From Periconia sp. R9002 (taxonomy: Eukaryota > Ascomycota > Dothideomycetes > Pleosporales > Periconiaceae), in NCBI GenBank assembly GCA_023627715.1, contig JAMAHW010000022.1, positions 62,001-126,000 of the forward strand: 64,000 nt of DNA, written 5' to 3'. Positions 10,701-20,739 of the stretch are shown one piece after another. The notes beneath the pieces are model-generated. The model searched no databases. It had not been told where the DNA came from and worked only from the letters and a program-made list of their open reading frames with translations. Made by a program: the position numbers and the translations under genes. Position 1 is the first letter of the stretch; the number at the start of each line of letters is the position of its first letter.

Positions 10701-12076
10701 GGATCCCTCGGATAGTTTTTTTTCTGTTGCTGTATACGAGAAACGCGGGGTGCGGGAATGTGGTACGTATATCTCCTAATATCCGACCGCGTGGATCGCA
10801 AGCAGTTTTGCGATCTTGGTAAAGGGCCATCCCGGTATAACACGCGCTTAGTCAAGGAACCCGTCCCGTCTACGCCGACGACATCACACTCGACATCATC
10901 CGCCCACCATCAGTCTTGACCCACACTGATACAATTCTTCCCTATCAAAGCGAGCGTTTCTTTGATCGCCCAAACTCAGGCCTTTTATGTCAATGCAACT
11001 AAATTAATGGCCATTGTTTATATTGACAAATGATGCTTGACTCGGCTTCTTGGTAGAGTCTACTATGGCGAGGCTTGACTCGAGGAATGTAAGCTTGAAC
11101 CCTTGGGATCAATACTAGCTGATTAAAACCAAATCAGTTTTGCGAAGTACGCAGTTTGACCATCCAGAATGGAAAAAAGTTGGCCTCGGATAGGTTAAGC
11201 TCTGGTTTTCTGCACTGCTCTATGACCCAACGGTCCAGCATCCTGTGCCAACAGTGCTTTGCATATCTCTCTTCGGGCATACAAATTAGGTTGCCGTATG
11301 CTTTCGAGGTCGCAACCCTCTCAATATACATGAACCACTCCCTGAAACGCTTAACTGAATACGAGCATCAACGACCCTTCCCCGCTTCAAGAATAAGCAA
11401 TGCTCGGCCCGAACAAGTAGGTCTCCCCCAGACTTTCCGGATTTAATTTGCATTCAGTTCAGGGCTTGGGAATAATTTGCCCGTCAAAGAAAGACATCAG
11501 ATCAGCAGGAAAGTTAACAGTACTGCTCAATATTTGGTGGCGAGTGTGAACTACTCTCTGTTTCACTCAAAAAACTGCTCGCGTTTATCAAATGCGCACG
11601 GGCGTTACCCGCAGAGTCTGTGGGTTTGATTGATTGCTGTCTTAGCCTTCTTTACTCGCCAGATAATTTATCCAGAGTATTTCCTGGTGGTAGGCTTCAT
11701 ATCCATCCAGGTCATCATGTTACCTTGATTCTTCTAGAAACAGGGGGTCCCGCATTAGACGATGCATAGATCTCCAACTTACCCCAGGAATTCCCCACCA
11801 TATAGGGAAAAGTTCATCTAGTACTCAATATCCCCCTTATCAGTCGCCTCTGGATGGTCCGAGAAGCCGTAAGGAGCCCGCAGAATTCGTGTTCCTAACA
11901 CGATGATCTCAACGCGCCACAGGTAATGCGGCGCGTAGGCTTAGAATCTCTGTAAGTTAATATGGCAGGTCTTCTGGAAGTTCCTCAGCGATATTGTCTG
12001 GGAAAAGTATAAAGGGAACGACTTCCTTCCAACATTGAATCTCAGCATCACGATCATTCCTTGCACAGCAGTCATC
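7791..12076. other. Gene-poor 4.3-kb intergenic region
   Basis: No open reading frame here shows a domain, a signal peptide or a credible exon chain. The longest (10369-10830, minus, 153 codons; 9151-9447, minus, 98 codons) have no recognisable motif. The right end is the cellobiohydrolase promoter: a TATAAAG box at 12008-12014, 63-69 bp before the ATG, and two weak CreA-like CCCCAG sites at about 11427 and 11782. Confidence 0.5.
12008..12014 (+). promoter_or_regulatory. TATA box of the GH7 gene
   Basis: TATAAAG lies 63-69 bp upstream of the ATG at 12077, a normal distance for a highly inducible fungal hydrolase promoter. Assigned by position and sequence only. Confidence 0.5.
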
Positions 12077-13674
12077 ATGCAGTACAAAACTCTCGCCCTC
12101 GCTTCCCTCTCCTTTTTCGGGGCTGCCTCTGCCCAACAGGTCGGCACCTTGACCGTAAGTTTTCCGCAGATATCCATTGTCCACATTGACATCGGCTTTT
12201 GAGGTGATTTCATGGCGTAGAACAAGGCTCACTATTCATCTAGAGCGAGACCCAGCCTAAGCTGTCCTGGTCCACCTGCACTGGTACTGGTGGAACCAGC
12301 TGTACCTCCAAGTCTGCCTCTATCACCCTCGACTCCAACTGGCGATGGGCCCACACCACCAGCGGATCAACCAACTGCTACACCGGTAATAAGTGGGATG
12401 CTTCCCTTTGCCCCGATGGTGCCTCCTGCGCAAAGAACTGCGCTATCGACGGTGCCGACTACAGCGGTACCTACGGTATCACCACCAGCGGTAATGCGCT
12501 TAGCTTGAAGTTCGTCACTAAGGGCTCTTACTCCACCAACATCGGATCCCGAACCTACCTTATGGAGTCTACAAGCAAGTACCAGCTTTTCAAGCTCATC
12601 GGCAACGAATTCTCGTTCGATGTCGATGTCTCCAAGCTACCTTGCGGTCTTAACGGTGCTCTCTACACGGTCGAGATGGCCGCAGACGGTGGAATGGGCA
12701 AGGGCAACAACGCAGCTGGTGCCAAGTTCGGAACCGGTACGTAGTTTCCTGGAATCGCAACCCCGCTGGAATGTTCTCATGCTGACCTATGAACAGGATA
12801 CTGTGATGCTCAGTGCCCCCACGACATCAAGTTCATTCAGGGCAAGGCCAACTCCGACGGCTGGGTGCCCAGCGAGAACGACTCCAACGCTGGATCGGGA
12901 ACCATGGGCGCCTGCTGCCCTGAGATGGATCTTTGGGAGGCCAACTCCATCTCCACTGCTTACACCCCTCACCCTTGCACTGCTAACGGTATCACTGCTT
13001 GCACTGGTACCCAGTGCGGTGACGGTGATGAACGTTACTCCGGTCTCTGCGACAAGGACGGTTGCGATTTCAACGTAAGCAAACGCCTTTGGCTCTTCTT
13101 ACGAATTGTTTGAAACACGACGACTAACATACCCACCTAGGCTTACCGCATGGGCGTCACCGACTTCTTCGGTCCCGGCAAGAAAATCGACACGAGCAAG
13201 AAAATCACCGTCATCACCCAGTTCATCGGCTCCGGCTCCCAGCTCACCGAGATCAAGCGTTTCTGGGCGCAAGACGGCAAGGTCTACGAGAACCCCAGCT
13301 CCGCCATCGAGGGTGCCTCCGGAAACTCCATCACCGACGAGTTCTGCACGAACCAGAAGGCCGCATTCGGTGACCAGACTCACTTCACCAAGGTCGGTGG
13401 ACTCAGTCGGATGGGTAGCTCGCTCGCCAACGGCCACGTCCTTGTCATGTCGCTCTGGGACGACCACTCCGTCAACATGCTCTGGCTCGACTCCACCTAC
13501 CCCACCGATGCCGACCCATCGAAGCCTGGTATCGCCCGTGGTACCTGCGGCACCGACTCTGGCAAGCCTTCTGACGTTGAAACTAATTCTCCCGGTGCGA
13601 CTGTCACCTACTCCAACATCAAGTTCGGTCCCATTGGCTCCACCTTCTCTCAGTCCTCTGCTGTGAAGCCGTAA
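12077..13674 (+). CDS. GH7 cellobiohydrolase (reducing-end, no CBM1)
   Basis: Exons 12077-12154, 12244-12736, 12797-13074 and 13141-13674; all three introns are GT-AG and the last has a CTAAC branch site. Product 460 residues. The signal peptide ([19 protein letters not shown]) is followed by mature QQVGTLT, the usual processed Gln start. GH7 cellobiohydrolases release cellobiose from the reducing ends of cellulose chains. The catalytic motif [12 protein letters not shown] (230-241) holds the nucleophile Glu233, assisting Asp235 and acid/base Glu238. Numerous Cys residues match the disulfide-rich jelly-roll fold. Long loops (e.g. [14 protein letters not shown] near the C-terminus) favour cellobiohydrolase over endoglucanase. 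The protein ends at SSAVKP without linker or CBM1, a common variant. A large antisense frame over exon 4 is a codon-usage shadow. Confidence 0.95.
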
Positions 13675-14703
13675 ATGATTATGGCCAAGAACGACATAGA
13701 ACGGGGCATGATCAAGAAGTGCCATTGCTTGTTCCCGTGATAAAGAAATTTTACCGATATACTTTCGCTTGTTTATACTTTTTGTGGAGGAGAGGGAGAA
13801 TGGGGATGTTTTTAACCTGTGTATAAGTTTCAAAATTGGATACAGTGAACTCTGAATTATTCTATTCGTCTTACGACTCTTGCTTCCATTTGCCATTTGT
13901 GTCCGCCCCCTTGCCAATCTGATTACTTGGTCTCGTACGCGCGACCAAATCGAAACAACTCTCAACAATTTTGACTTTACTTCAGTCGGATGAACACAAT
14001 CTCCCATGTTGCATCAATCTCACATGTCAACAAGCACCGCTGCTTTCATACCACCTTTCAATCGACACCCACCAAGGGGCATGTGGCCACAATAATATAT
14101 TGAATTCCATTAAAAATCTGAAAAAGGCAGTTGTGAGCCTGTTGCCTTCTTCTACAGTTACACGGCTTATGCAGCGCCCTGTGTTGGGCCCACATGACTG
14201 CATACATGTGGATAAGCGTGCCACGTGTTGAGTAAGGCGCCCCTCCCGATGTCAGATCAAATCCTACAGGAGAATAGACGATGTAGGCACTGATGTTTCA
14301 CCGGTTGTGTAGTGTGTTTGTTCATTCACATTCCTGGTACTTACCTACTTGTCAAGAGTAGAGCATAAACAGCAATTTGTACATGTGGAATGGATTGCAT
14401 TTCATTTATTATCCATACTACATATGCAGGCGTTACCTTAGGCATGTATGGTATCTAGTATTCAATGCTTGGAGATGACAATGAATTCTAAGAATGAACC
14501 ATACACCATCTATGTACAACCACCCTCTCTTGACCGCCCACGCGAGGATTCCTTGACATATAACGCGACCATTTAATGCAATCAGGCCAGACATTCAAGA
14601 ACCACATGAACAAAATAGCCTGAAACTGAAACACAAAATACACGTAAGCAAAAAAACCAAAATCAACAAAACATACGCCGCATTCACAATCCCTCTCGCA
14701 CAT
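13675..14703. other. Intergenic, convergent
   Basis: 3' flanks of the GH7 gene (+) and of the secreted-protein gene (-). AT-rich; no coding sequence or repeat recognised. Confidence 0.5.
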
Positions 14704-15508
14704 TCAAGCTCCAATGACACCTTGGAGATTCTGGTTACTCTTGCAAACAGCATCACAGGTCGTGAAACGCGGCAATCCCCTCCTCGCTCCATCCTGCATT
14801 GTCCTCGTCAGATTCGCCGCCATGGCCGTGACCACGGCGTTCCCGAGGTTCTTGAGTTCGGCCTGGATCCTAGCAAACGTCTGGTCATCGATACCCTTGT
14901 CGCTGGTGCTCATGATGTCGATGCCGGCCGGAGTCTGCGTGAATTCAGTCTCCGTGGCGTAGTTGACGTAGTAAGGGACTCTGTTCTCGTCACAGCCCCA
15001 AGCGAGCAAGCTGTAGGTTGAGGAGGCTCCCTCGAGGATCCCGGTGCCCGAGTATTGCAGGTAGTCGCCGCTGGGGTTAAGACGCGCGTCGACGCCGTAG
15101 GAGGTGTAGACTGTGTCGTTGCCCGGGATTTGGAACGAGCTCATGTCGTTGATGTCGCCGTCGGGTTTGTCGGCACGGACGGGCGAGGGATCGTATTGGA
15201 AGTTTCGGAGGGCGAGGTTCGCGGCGTGCGTTGCGTAGATCATGTTCCATGGCTGGAAGTAAAAGCCTCGAGGGGGAGCAGTCCAGGGACTTTGTGGGTT
15301 GTCGTTGTTGTCGAGTTCCGAGAGGGGGAGTCCTGTTTTTGAACTGTTAGTCGAGGTTGGGATCACGAGAGCTTTTGATCAAGAACTTACGAACTGATAC
15401 TCCTTCCACACCGCAGATAGGAGCTACCTGGTCGATGACAGGGACGGTAACAGCTAAAGCTACGAAGAATGCGCCGAAGAGGCAAAGAAATTGCGGGACT
15501 GAGAGCAT
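14704..15508 (-). CDS. Secreted protein of unknown function
   Basis: Exons 15508-15391 and 15332-14704 with one 58-bp GT-AG intron (donor GTAAGT, CTAAC branch site); 248 residues. The first exon was recovered by splicing: it supplies MLSVPQFLCLFGAFFVALAV, a clear signal peptide. The mature part begins around VPVIDQVAPICGVEG and has only four Cys, one in CGVEG, one in LLAWGCDEN and two near the C-terminus (TTCDAVCKSN). Two sequons (NDT, NLT). The central part is rich in Tyr/Asn/Asp (DTVYTSYGVDARLNPSGDYL). No family recognised; no transmembrane segment after the signal. It could be an extracellular effector-like or cell-wall protein, but nothing in the sequence decides this. Confidence 0.75.
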
Positions 15509-16128
15509 TGTTGTGTCCCTCGAGAAGTCTGGAGATTAGTATTTCCGGAGAAGGTTATTAGAGCAGTGAATTTTGGGTACTCTCCGAGTCGATATTGATA
15601 GTGAATTGTGTCACTTGTGATGCGGGCTGCCAGATAAATATAGTGAAAGACGGGTATAATTACTACACGTGTATATGCAGGGACCCGTGCGCTAAGCGTG
15701 CAGACATATGACTTTATACCTGCGGCAAAATGCCGTTCAATCTCCCATTGAAGGAGCCAGAGGACTTTCTATTACCGTATTAGGATAGAGGACAAATGCC
15801 AATGGCCGTGGGGCCAAGATTCATTCGGAACCCCACTGAATACACGCGGTAAGCTTACTAGGTTGGCGACGACGGACATAGCGTAGCGGATCCTACACAC
15901 AACCACGGACGTTGCAAGGACGCTTTTGATGACCCTATCACGCGGACTGGATAAGCGAGGTATTCATTGACTGATGTGTTGGAAATTGATAGAATAATCA
16001 AACAGTGCGTTTAGTGAGCGCGACACATAATACTATTTACAGGTTGAGTGTTTTTCCTTAAGCGGATCAATCGGACGAGCTGACGGTAGGGAGCACGTAA
16101 AAAAAAGGAAGCAACTCTCTTACACTGC
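15509..16128. other. Intergenic, 620 bp
   Basis: 5' flank of the secreted-protein gene and 3' flank of the DUF1295 gene. No feature recognised. Confidence 0.5.
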
Positions 16129-17281
16129 TTAGTGAAGAGTTCTCAACGTCTCCTCCAAAGCCACACCAACAGCACCGACTCCGACTACAGCCCAGAGCCA
16201 TTTGTTGCTGATCTCTTTCGCCGCAGGCCAGAAAGAGTTTTTCTCCTCGCGGAACTTCTCCAACTCGGCAAATTTTTGAGGATGGGACTCGGAGTATCGC
16301 CGTTTTTGATCCGATTCTTTTTCTTTATCGCCCCCGAAGTAACGGAGGAAAAGGTAGTTTGCAACGGGACCAAGAAGTTCGACAGGCGCCAACATATCTG
16401 AACCATAGAGGAGAATAATGAACGAGAGATGCACGAATGTGTCGCCCAGGTAGCTATTTCTTTGTCAGCAATCTGAGTTGTTTGCGGGGGCGGGAATAAT
16501 CATACTTGGGATTACGAACGATACTCCAAACACCTTCTCTGAGGATGCCTGTTCCTCCCTCGGCTTTATATTGATCAAGCTGGTAATCTGCCAGGGTTTC
16601 CAGGGCTAGGCCAGCTGAGAACAGTCCTACGGCAACCATTTGTACAAATGGATGGTATCCCATTAGAACGGCACCTTCGTGTCTAAACGGCGCAGTAAAT
16701 GGAAGACTGATCAGCATTTGGAAGAAAGCCTCGGGGACAAAGGTAGTGAACAAGGATTTATTCCAGAATTTTTCCTCTTTCTTTGCCTGGTCATAGCGAG
16801 GATCGTCTTTCCCACGCTGGATTGAGCGACGGGCAATACGATAGAAAAGACGTCCACCCCAGAGTGTCACACCAGTGAGAACAAGGCGCTCGTGCCACGA
16901 AAGTCGATGGAGAGCTTGCGATAGCGTGAGACCTTGATACAAGCGACGACCAACAGCACTCCACCATGCATTGGCAACTTGGCCGCTGGGCCACAGCCAG
17001 TCCTTGGCTTCGAGGCGTCCGGTATAACGCGCGGCGCCCCAAGCAATGACGGCAAGAGCTGAGTGCAGCCCCAGCGAGGGTGCAAGGGTGTCTCTCAGGA
17101 TACCTACATCGAACAGCGATGCCGTTTGGACGTGGGTCTTGGAGTGAGTGTGGTCTGCGTAGCCTACCGGCGGAACCGGGGAGGACTTGTTGGAGCTTGG
17201 GAGGTAGAAGTGGTTGGGTTCGCGGTCCGCAATTTGCACCTTGACGTCTGGTTCCTTCTTCCCGAACCACCCGGACGCCAT
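16129..17281 (-). CDS. DUF1295 / steroid-reductase-like membrane protein
   Basis: Exons 17281-16506 and 16453-16129; the 52-bp intron splices to ...SIVRNPNYLGDTFVHLS, restoring the RNPNY motif shared by DUF1295 proteins and related 5-alpha-reductase or isoprenylcysteine-methyltransferase folds. 366 residues. The N-terminal about 60 residues are polar. Several hydrophobic helices follow (around 75-95, 130-150, 185-205, 215-235, 262-285, 335-355), with WHERLVLTGVTLWGGRLFYR typical of the family. The substrate is unknown; the fold suggests a membrane-embedded, NADPH-dependent reductase. The C-terminus carries a short hydrophobic segment (WLWAVVGVGAVGVALEE). Head-to-head with the agmatinase gene across 621 bp. 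Confidence 0.8.
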
Positions 17282-17902
17282 TTTGATAGTGGATGGGGTC
17301 TGTGAGAGTCTGAGGAAGTGAGAGTCTTCAGGGGTGAGGGGGCGGAGGGAAAGCTGTGCGACTTAAAAGCTTGAGCTCCAGCTTCCCCGCACCGATTGCA
17401 TTGATGCTCTCAACCAATACGGCCCCGCCCCCGGATTGTCTTTACATATTACCCACGCTATCCTCGATATAGCCGTTCCTGGGAGCGATCAGCAAGTTGA
17501 TTAGATGGGAAATTCAGTCTATATATGTGTACTGTGTTTAGTACTCGGCCAGGGGGTTGAGAAGTGTTGGACATTGATGCAGGTGTATGATTGTGATGAT
17601 GTCATGGTCACGTGTGACGGGCCGAGGCAAGTCCCCAGGCGAGGTCGAGATCCAAAGGGCATTCTTTCTATGAAGCATTCTTGTAGTTAACGGAATGCAT
17701 ACAAAGAGTTGTAAAGAAGATAGTTGCGTCGTAGAATTGGCAAGATAACCTCATCCATCACTTGAAGTCGGGAATATGTATGCGAAAGCCTTTCCGTTAC
17801 CAGTCTAGCTTCACGTCGCTTCTATCGGATAGTACATAATGGCCTGCGCCGCTTAAGTTTCCAAGTCTGTTCCTGAGTTTTGACCACTCATTGTTATCCA
17901 AT
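17282..17902. other. Divergent promoter region, DUF1295 gene / agmatinase
   Basis: Gap of 621 bp between two genes transcribed away from each other, so it must hold both promoters. It contains a CACGTG at about 17609. No further element can be assigned. Confidence 0.5.
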
Positions 17903-19932
17903 ATGGCCCTTTACAGAAGTGTTGCCCTACTCTCTCTTCTCTACCCAGTCTCCACACGCGAGATCAAATTTCCCCCGCTCTCCGGCTTTTCTTCAGAGCA
18001 AGTCTTGTTTGGAAAAGGAGACAACGTTGATGTCTCTACTGGTTCTGCCTTCGCAGGATTGACTACATACGCAAATCTCCCGTACGTGCATTGTCTGGGT
18101 GGCGAGAACGAGAATGTTGAGTCGTACGACATTGCGATATTGGGGGCCCCATTTGATACGGTACGTTGGCGTTACACAGGACAGCATATTTTCGTCGCAT
18201 GAGCAAATGTTCGGCGGCTATGTATCATCGTTCCCCGATAATTTCCTGTTATGTTTCTTCATGCAATGGGAAACCATGCGTTTGGACTGCTCGGCAATGA
18301 GAACTTTCGTATTCCAGTTATGGAAGGTGGTAGTACTCTCTAGTCCGCACCATCAACGTTGGTCAAATACCATCAACAGTGATATGCTTCGTAAACATCA
18401 GTATAATCGATGCTGGGGCAGGAATGCAGAAACTGCGGACCCGCGAGGGAACGGATGAAGCTATATTCATGCTGATCTGCGGTGTAGGGAGTGACAGCGC
18501 GGCCCGGGGCTCGTTTCGGACCGGCAGGTATTCGGCGAGGCTCACAGCGTATATCTGCCGAAGCTGCATGGGACATCTATACTGGTGAGTGTAACAATCC
18601 AATTATAATTTCTAGACGGATTGTAGCCGCCCAGCCCCAAATCACAATCAATATTCTGTGTGTCGTACATTCCAGCCCCAAATAAAGAACGGTTACCTGA
18701 GTAGGGCCAGAATAATATCCTCAAGCAGTCTGATTAATGAGCGATACGATAGGCAAGAATGTGTTCTTGGAATGGGCAAAGATTGTTGACTGCGGCGACG
18801 CTCCCTTGACGTTCTTGGTATTCAACCTCTTTGATCTCTGGCAACGCGAATATTAACAAGTTGTGAAAAGGACAACACAGTAGCTCTCAAACAACTTGAT
18901 GTGAGCCATCAGGTCAGTCAATGATCCATATGGTGATGTCATGAGAGGTTATAAACTTACAGAATACACGGGGTAGATTGTTTCTGGGCGACAAGCGAGT
19001 GCCAGTGAATACACAACTCCAAGGATCATCACCTTGGGTGGGGGTATGCATAGAAAACTACCGGATTTTTTGAGCAGAATTATTGACTAGACAAAGATCA
19101 CACGACGACTCTGTCTGCCTTGCGTTCGGCACATCAACACTGGGGTCCTGTAAGCGTGATACACTTCGACAGCCATATTGGTAAGAATTCAGCATTCAAT
19201 TGTTGTCAGTAATTCACGCTGATTATAATAGATACGTGGGATCCTAAGGTTCTAGGTGGCGGTGTCTCTCACTATGCGTTAGCAATCTTTTGACGATCCC
19301 TTTTGTCAGTATCTTGCTAACACACCAAACAGTGGCGTCAACCATGGCACATTTCTTCACATTGCTCATGAAGAGGGCCTGATTCGGAACTCTTCCATAC
19401 ATGTCGGTATTCGAGCACCAGTGATGAGGCCAAAGGGAGACGTGAGAAACGACATAAAATGTGGATTCCACATGATCAAGGCCAGACATATCGACCGATT
19501 CGGAGTTGACGGTGTTATTGGAGAAATCAAGGACAGAGTGTCCGGTACGAAAGTCTACATCAGTGTTGACATCGATGTGCTAGACCCTGCATTTGCACCC
19601 GGTGAGTGGCACGGCGTTCATAAAAGTAACAAGAGTGCCAGTTACTGATGATGTTACAAGCAACCGGAACAGCTGAAGTGGGCGGATGGACTACACGAGA
19701 ACTTTTGACTATTCTTGATGGTCTCTCTGGTCTTCAGGTAATAGGTGCAGACGTTGGTAAGTAAAGATCATTCAGGAAACTTGCTATCGCTGAGCCTGTA
19801 CATTAACAACCATCAGTTGAGGTCGCGCCCGTCTATGACAATCCAGGGGAGACTACGGTTCTGGCGGCAGCGGAGGTGGTGCACTCGCTGATCGGCCTGA
19901 TGGTCGAGAAGCCTGTAAAGGCCGATGGTTAA
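17903..19932 (+). CDS. Agmatinase / ureohydrolase family enzyme
   Basis: Ten exons: 17903-18160, 18488-18584, 18753-18817, 18871-18912, 18977-19043, 19097-19180, 19232-19277, 19333-19601, 19661-19756, 19817-19932. Phases agree throughout and give 379 residues. Ureohydrolases use a binuclear Mn centre to cleave guanidino compounds to urea; this branch resembles agmatinase (agmatine to putrescine plus urea). Motifs: FDTGVTARPGARFGPAGIR (84-102), GGDH (about 175-178), FDSHID (about 200-205; Ser where many family members have Ala), VDIDVLDPAFAPG (about 297-309). The N-terminus (MALYRSVALLSLLYPVST) looks like a signal peptide, suggesting secretion or vesicular location. Intron 1 is 327 bp, much longer than the others (53-168 bp). 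The exon 4 donor (GTCAGT at 18913) is the least certain junction; 18900 is an alternative. Confidence 0.85.
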
Positions 19933-20164
19933 GATTCACTGTGTATCGGTCAGTCTTGTTGGATGACGATTTTGGAGTAAGCTGTCAAGTTGATGGATGG
20001 TTTCAAAAACGAAGTGGAAGTAGACTCTAGACTTTAGATGTGGCTGCGCGATGTGGCTAGTAGCTGAACCTCGGCAGTGTGGCGGTGCAGAGCCGCCCCT
20101 CCGAGGTTTTGACGTGTGTCATTCTATTTCACTCCACCACAATTAGTCTACAAAAAGCTCAAAC

Positions 20165-20739
20165 ATGGCCGACAGTGAAGGACAACAGCAGAAGGAAAGA
20201 TTCGCCCCAAAGCAAGCTATCCAGCTTGACCCTCCAAAAGATGACATCATCAGCCTTGAATATCTAGCTAAATGCGACGGTGGGGTTCTTTACTAAACTT
20301 TTGATAATGACCATGTAAGCTCATAACGGTTGTATCAGGTACACAAGAGGGATTCCCCACGTTAGTGGCTATAAAAGTATGTGATTTCTTTCTCAAGGCT
20401 CTGTCATTGGCTCACACAAAACACAGGGCGCTGTCTTCGATGTCAGCGGGAAGGACGTCTATGCTCCCGGGAAATCATATCACGGTATGTTGCACGGGTT
20501 AAATGCTGGTAGATGTCACTCTTTTGTCAATACTGACTCATTTATTCGCCACAGTCTTCGCTGGAAAGGAACCAAATCGCGCTCTGGGCCTTTCTTCTAC
20601 CAAACTGGAAGATTGCGTGCCTGATTATTCTAGTCTTTCCGAGAAGGAGCTTCAGACTTTGAACGATTGGTATACATTTTTCTCCAAGCGATACAACATT
20701 GTTGGGCGTTTAGAGAAAGGCGCTAATCCGGCTCTGTAA
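20165..20739 (+). CDS. DAP1: Dap1/MAPR cytochrome b5-like haem-binding protein
   Basis: Exons 20165-20279, 20339-20376, 20427-20484 and 20555-20739; 131 residues. Members of this family bind haem and support cytochrome P450s, including Erg11 in ergosterol synthesis; in yeast Dap1 is linked to damage resistance. Visible: ISLEYLAKCDGT, PTLVAIKGAVFDVSGKDVYAPG, SYHVFAGKEPNRALG, EDCVPDYSSLSEKELQTLNDW and FFSKRYNIVGRL, the whole cyt-b5-like domain with the haem-side tyrosines. There is no N-terminal membrane anchor, unlike animal MAPRs. The first donor is GTGGGG, weak, but the splice restores the conserved CDGT. Only 232 bp separate it from the agmatinase stop. Confidence 0.9.

Noticed and set aside
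10369..10830. 153-codon minus-strand frame in the gene-poor region
   Set aside because: No recognisable motif, Cys/His/Arg-rich as in random frames; no neighbouring exon.
13099..14007. 302-codon minus-strand open frame overlapping GH7 exon 4
   Set aside because: It is antisense to a well-supported exon with GC-rich third positions; the translation is low-complexity Gly/Val/Asp and has no domain. A codon-bias shadow.
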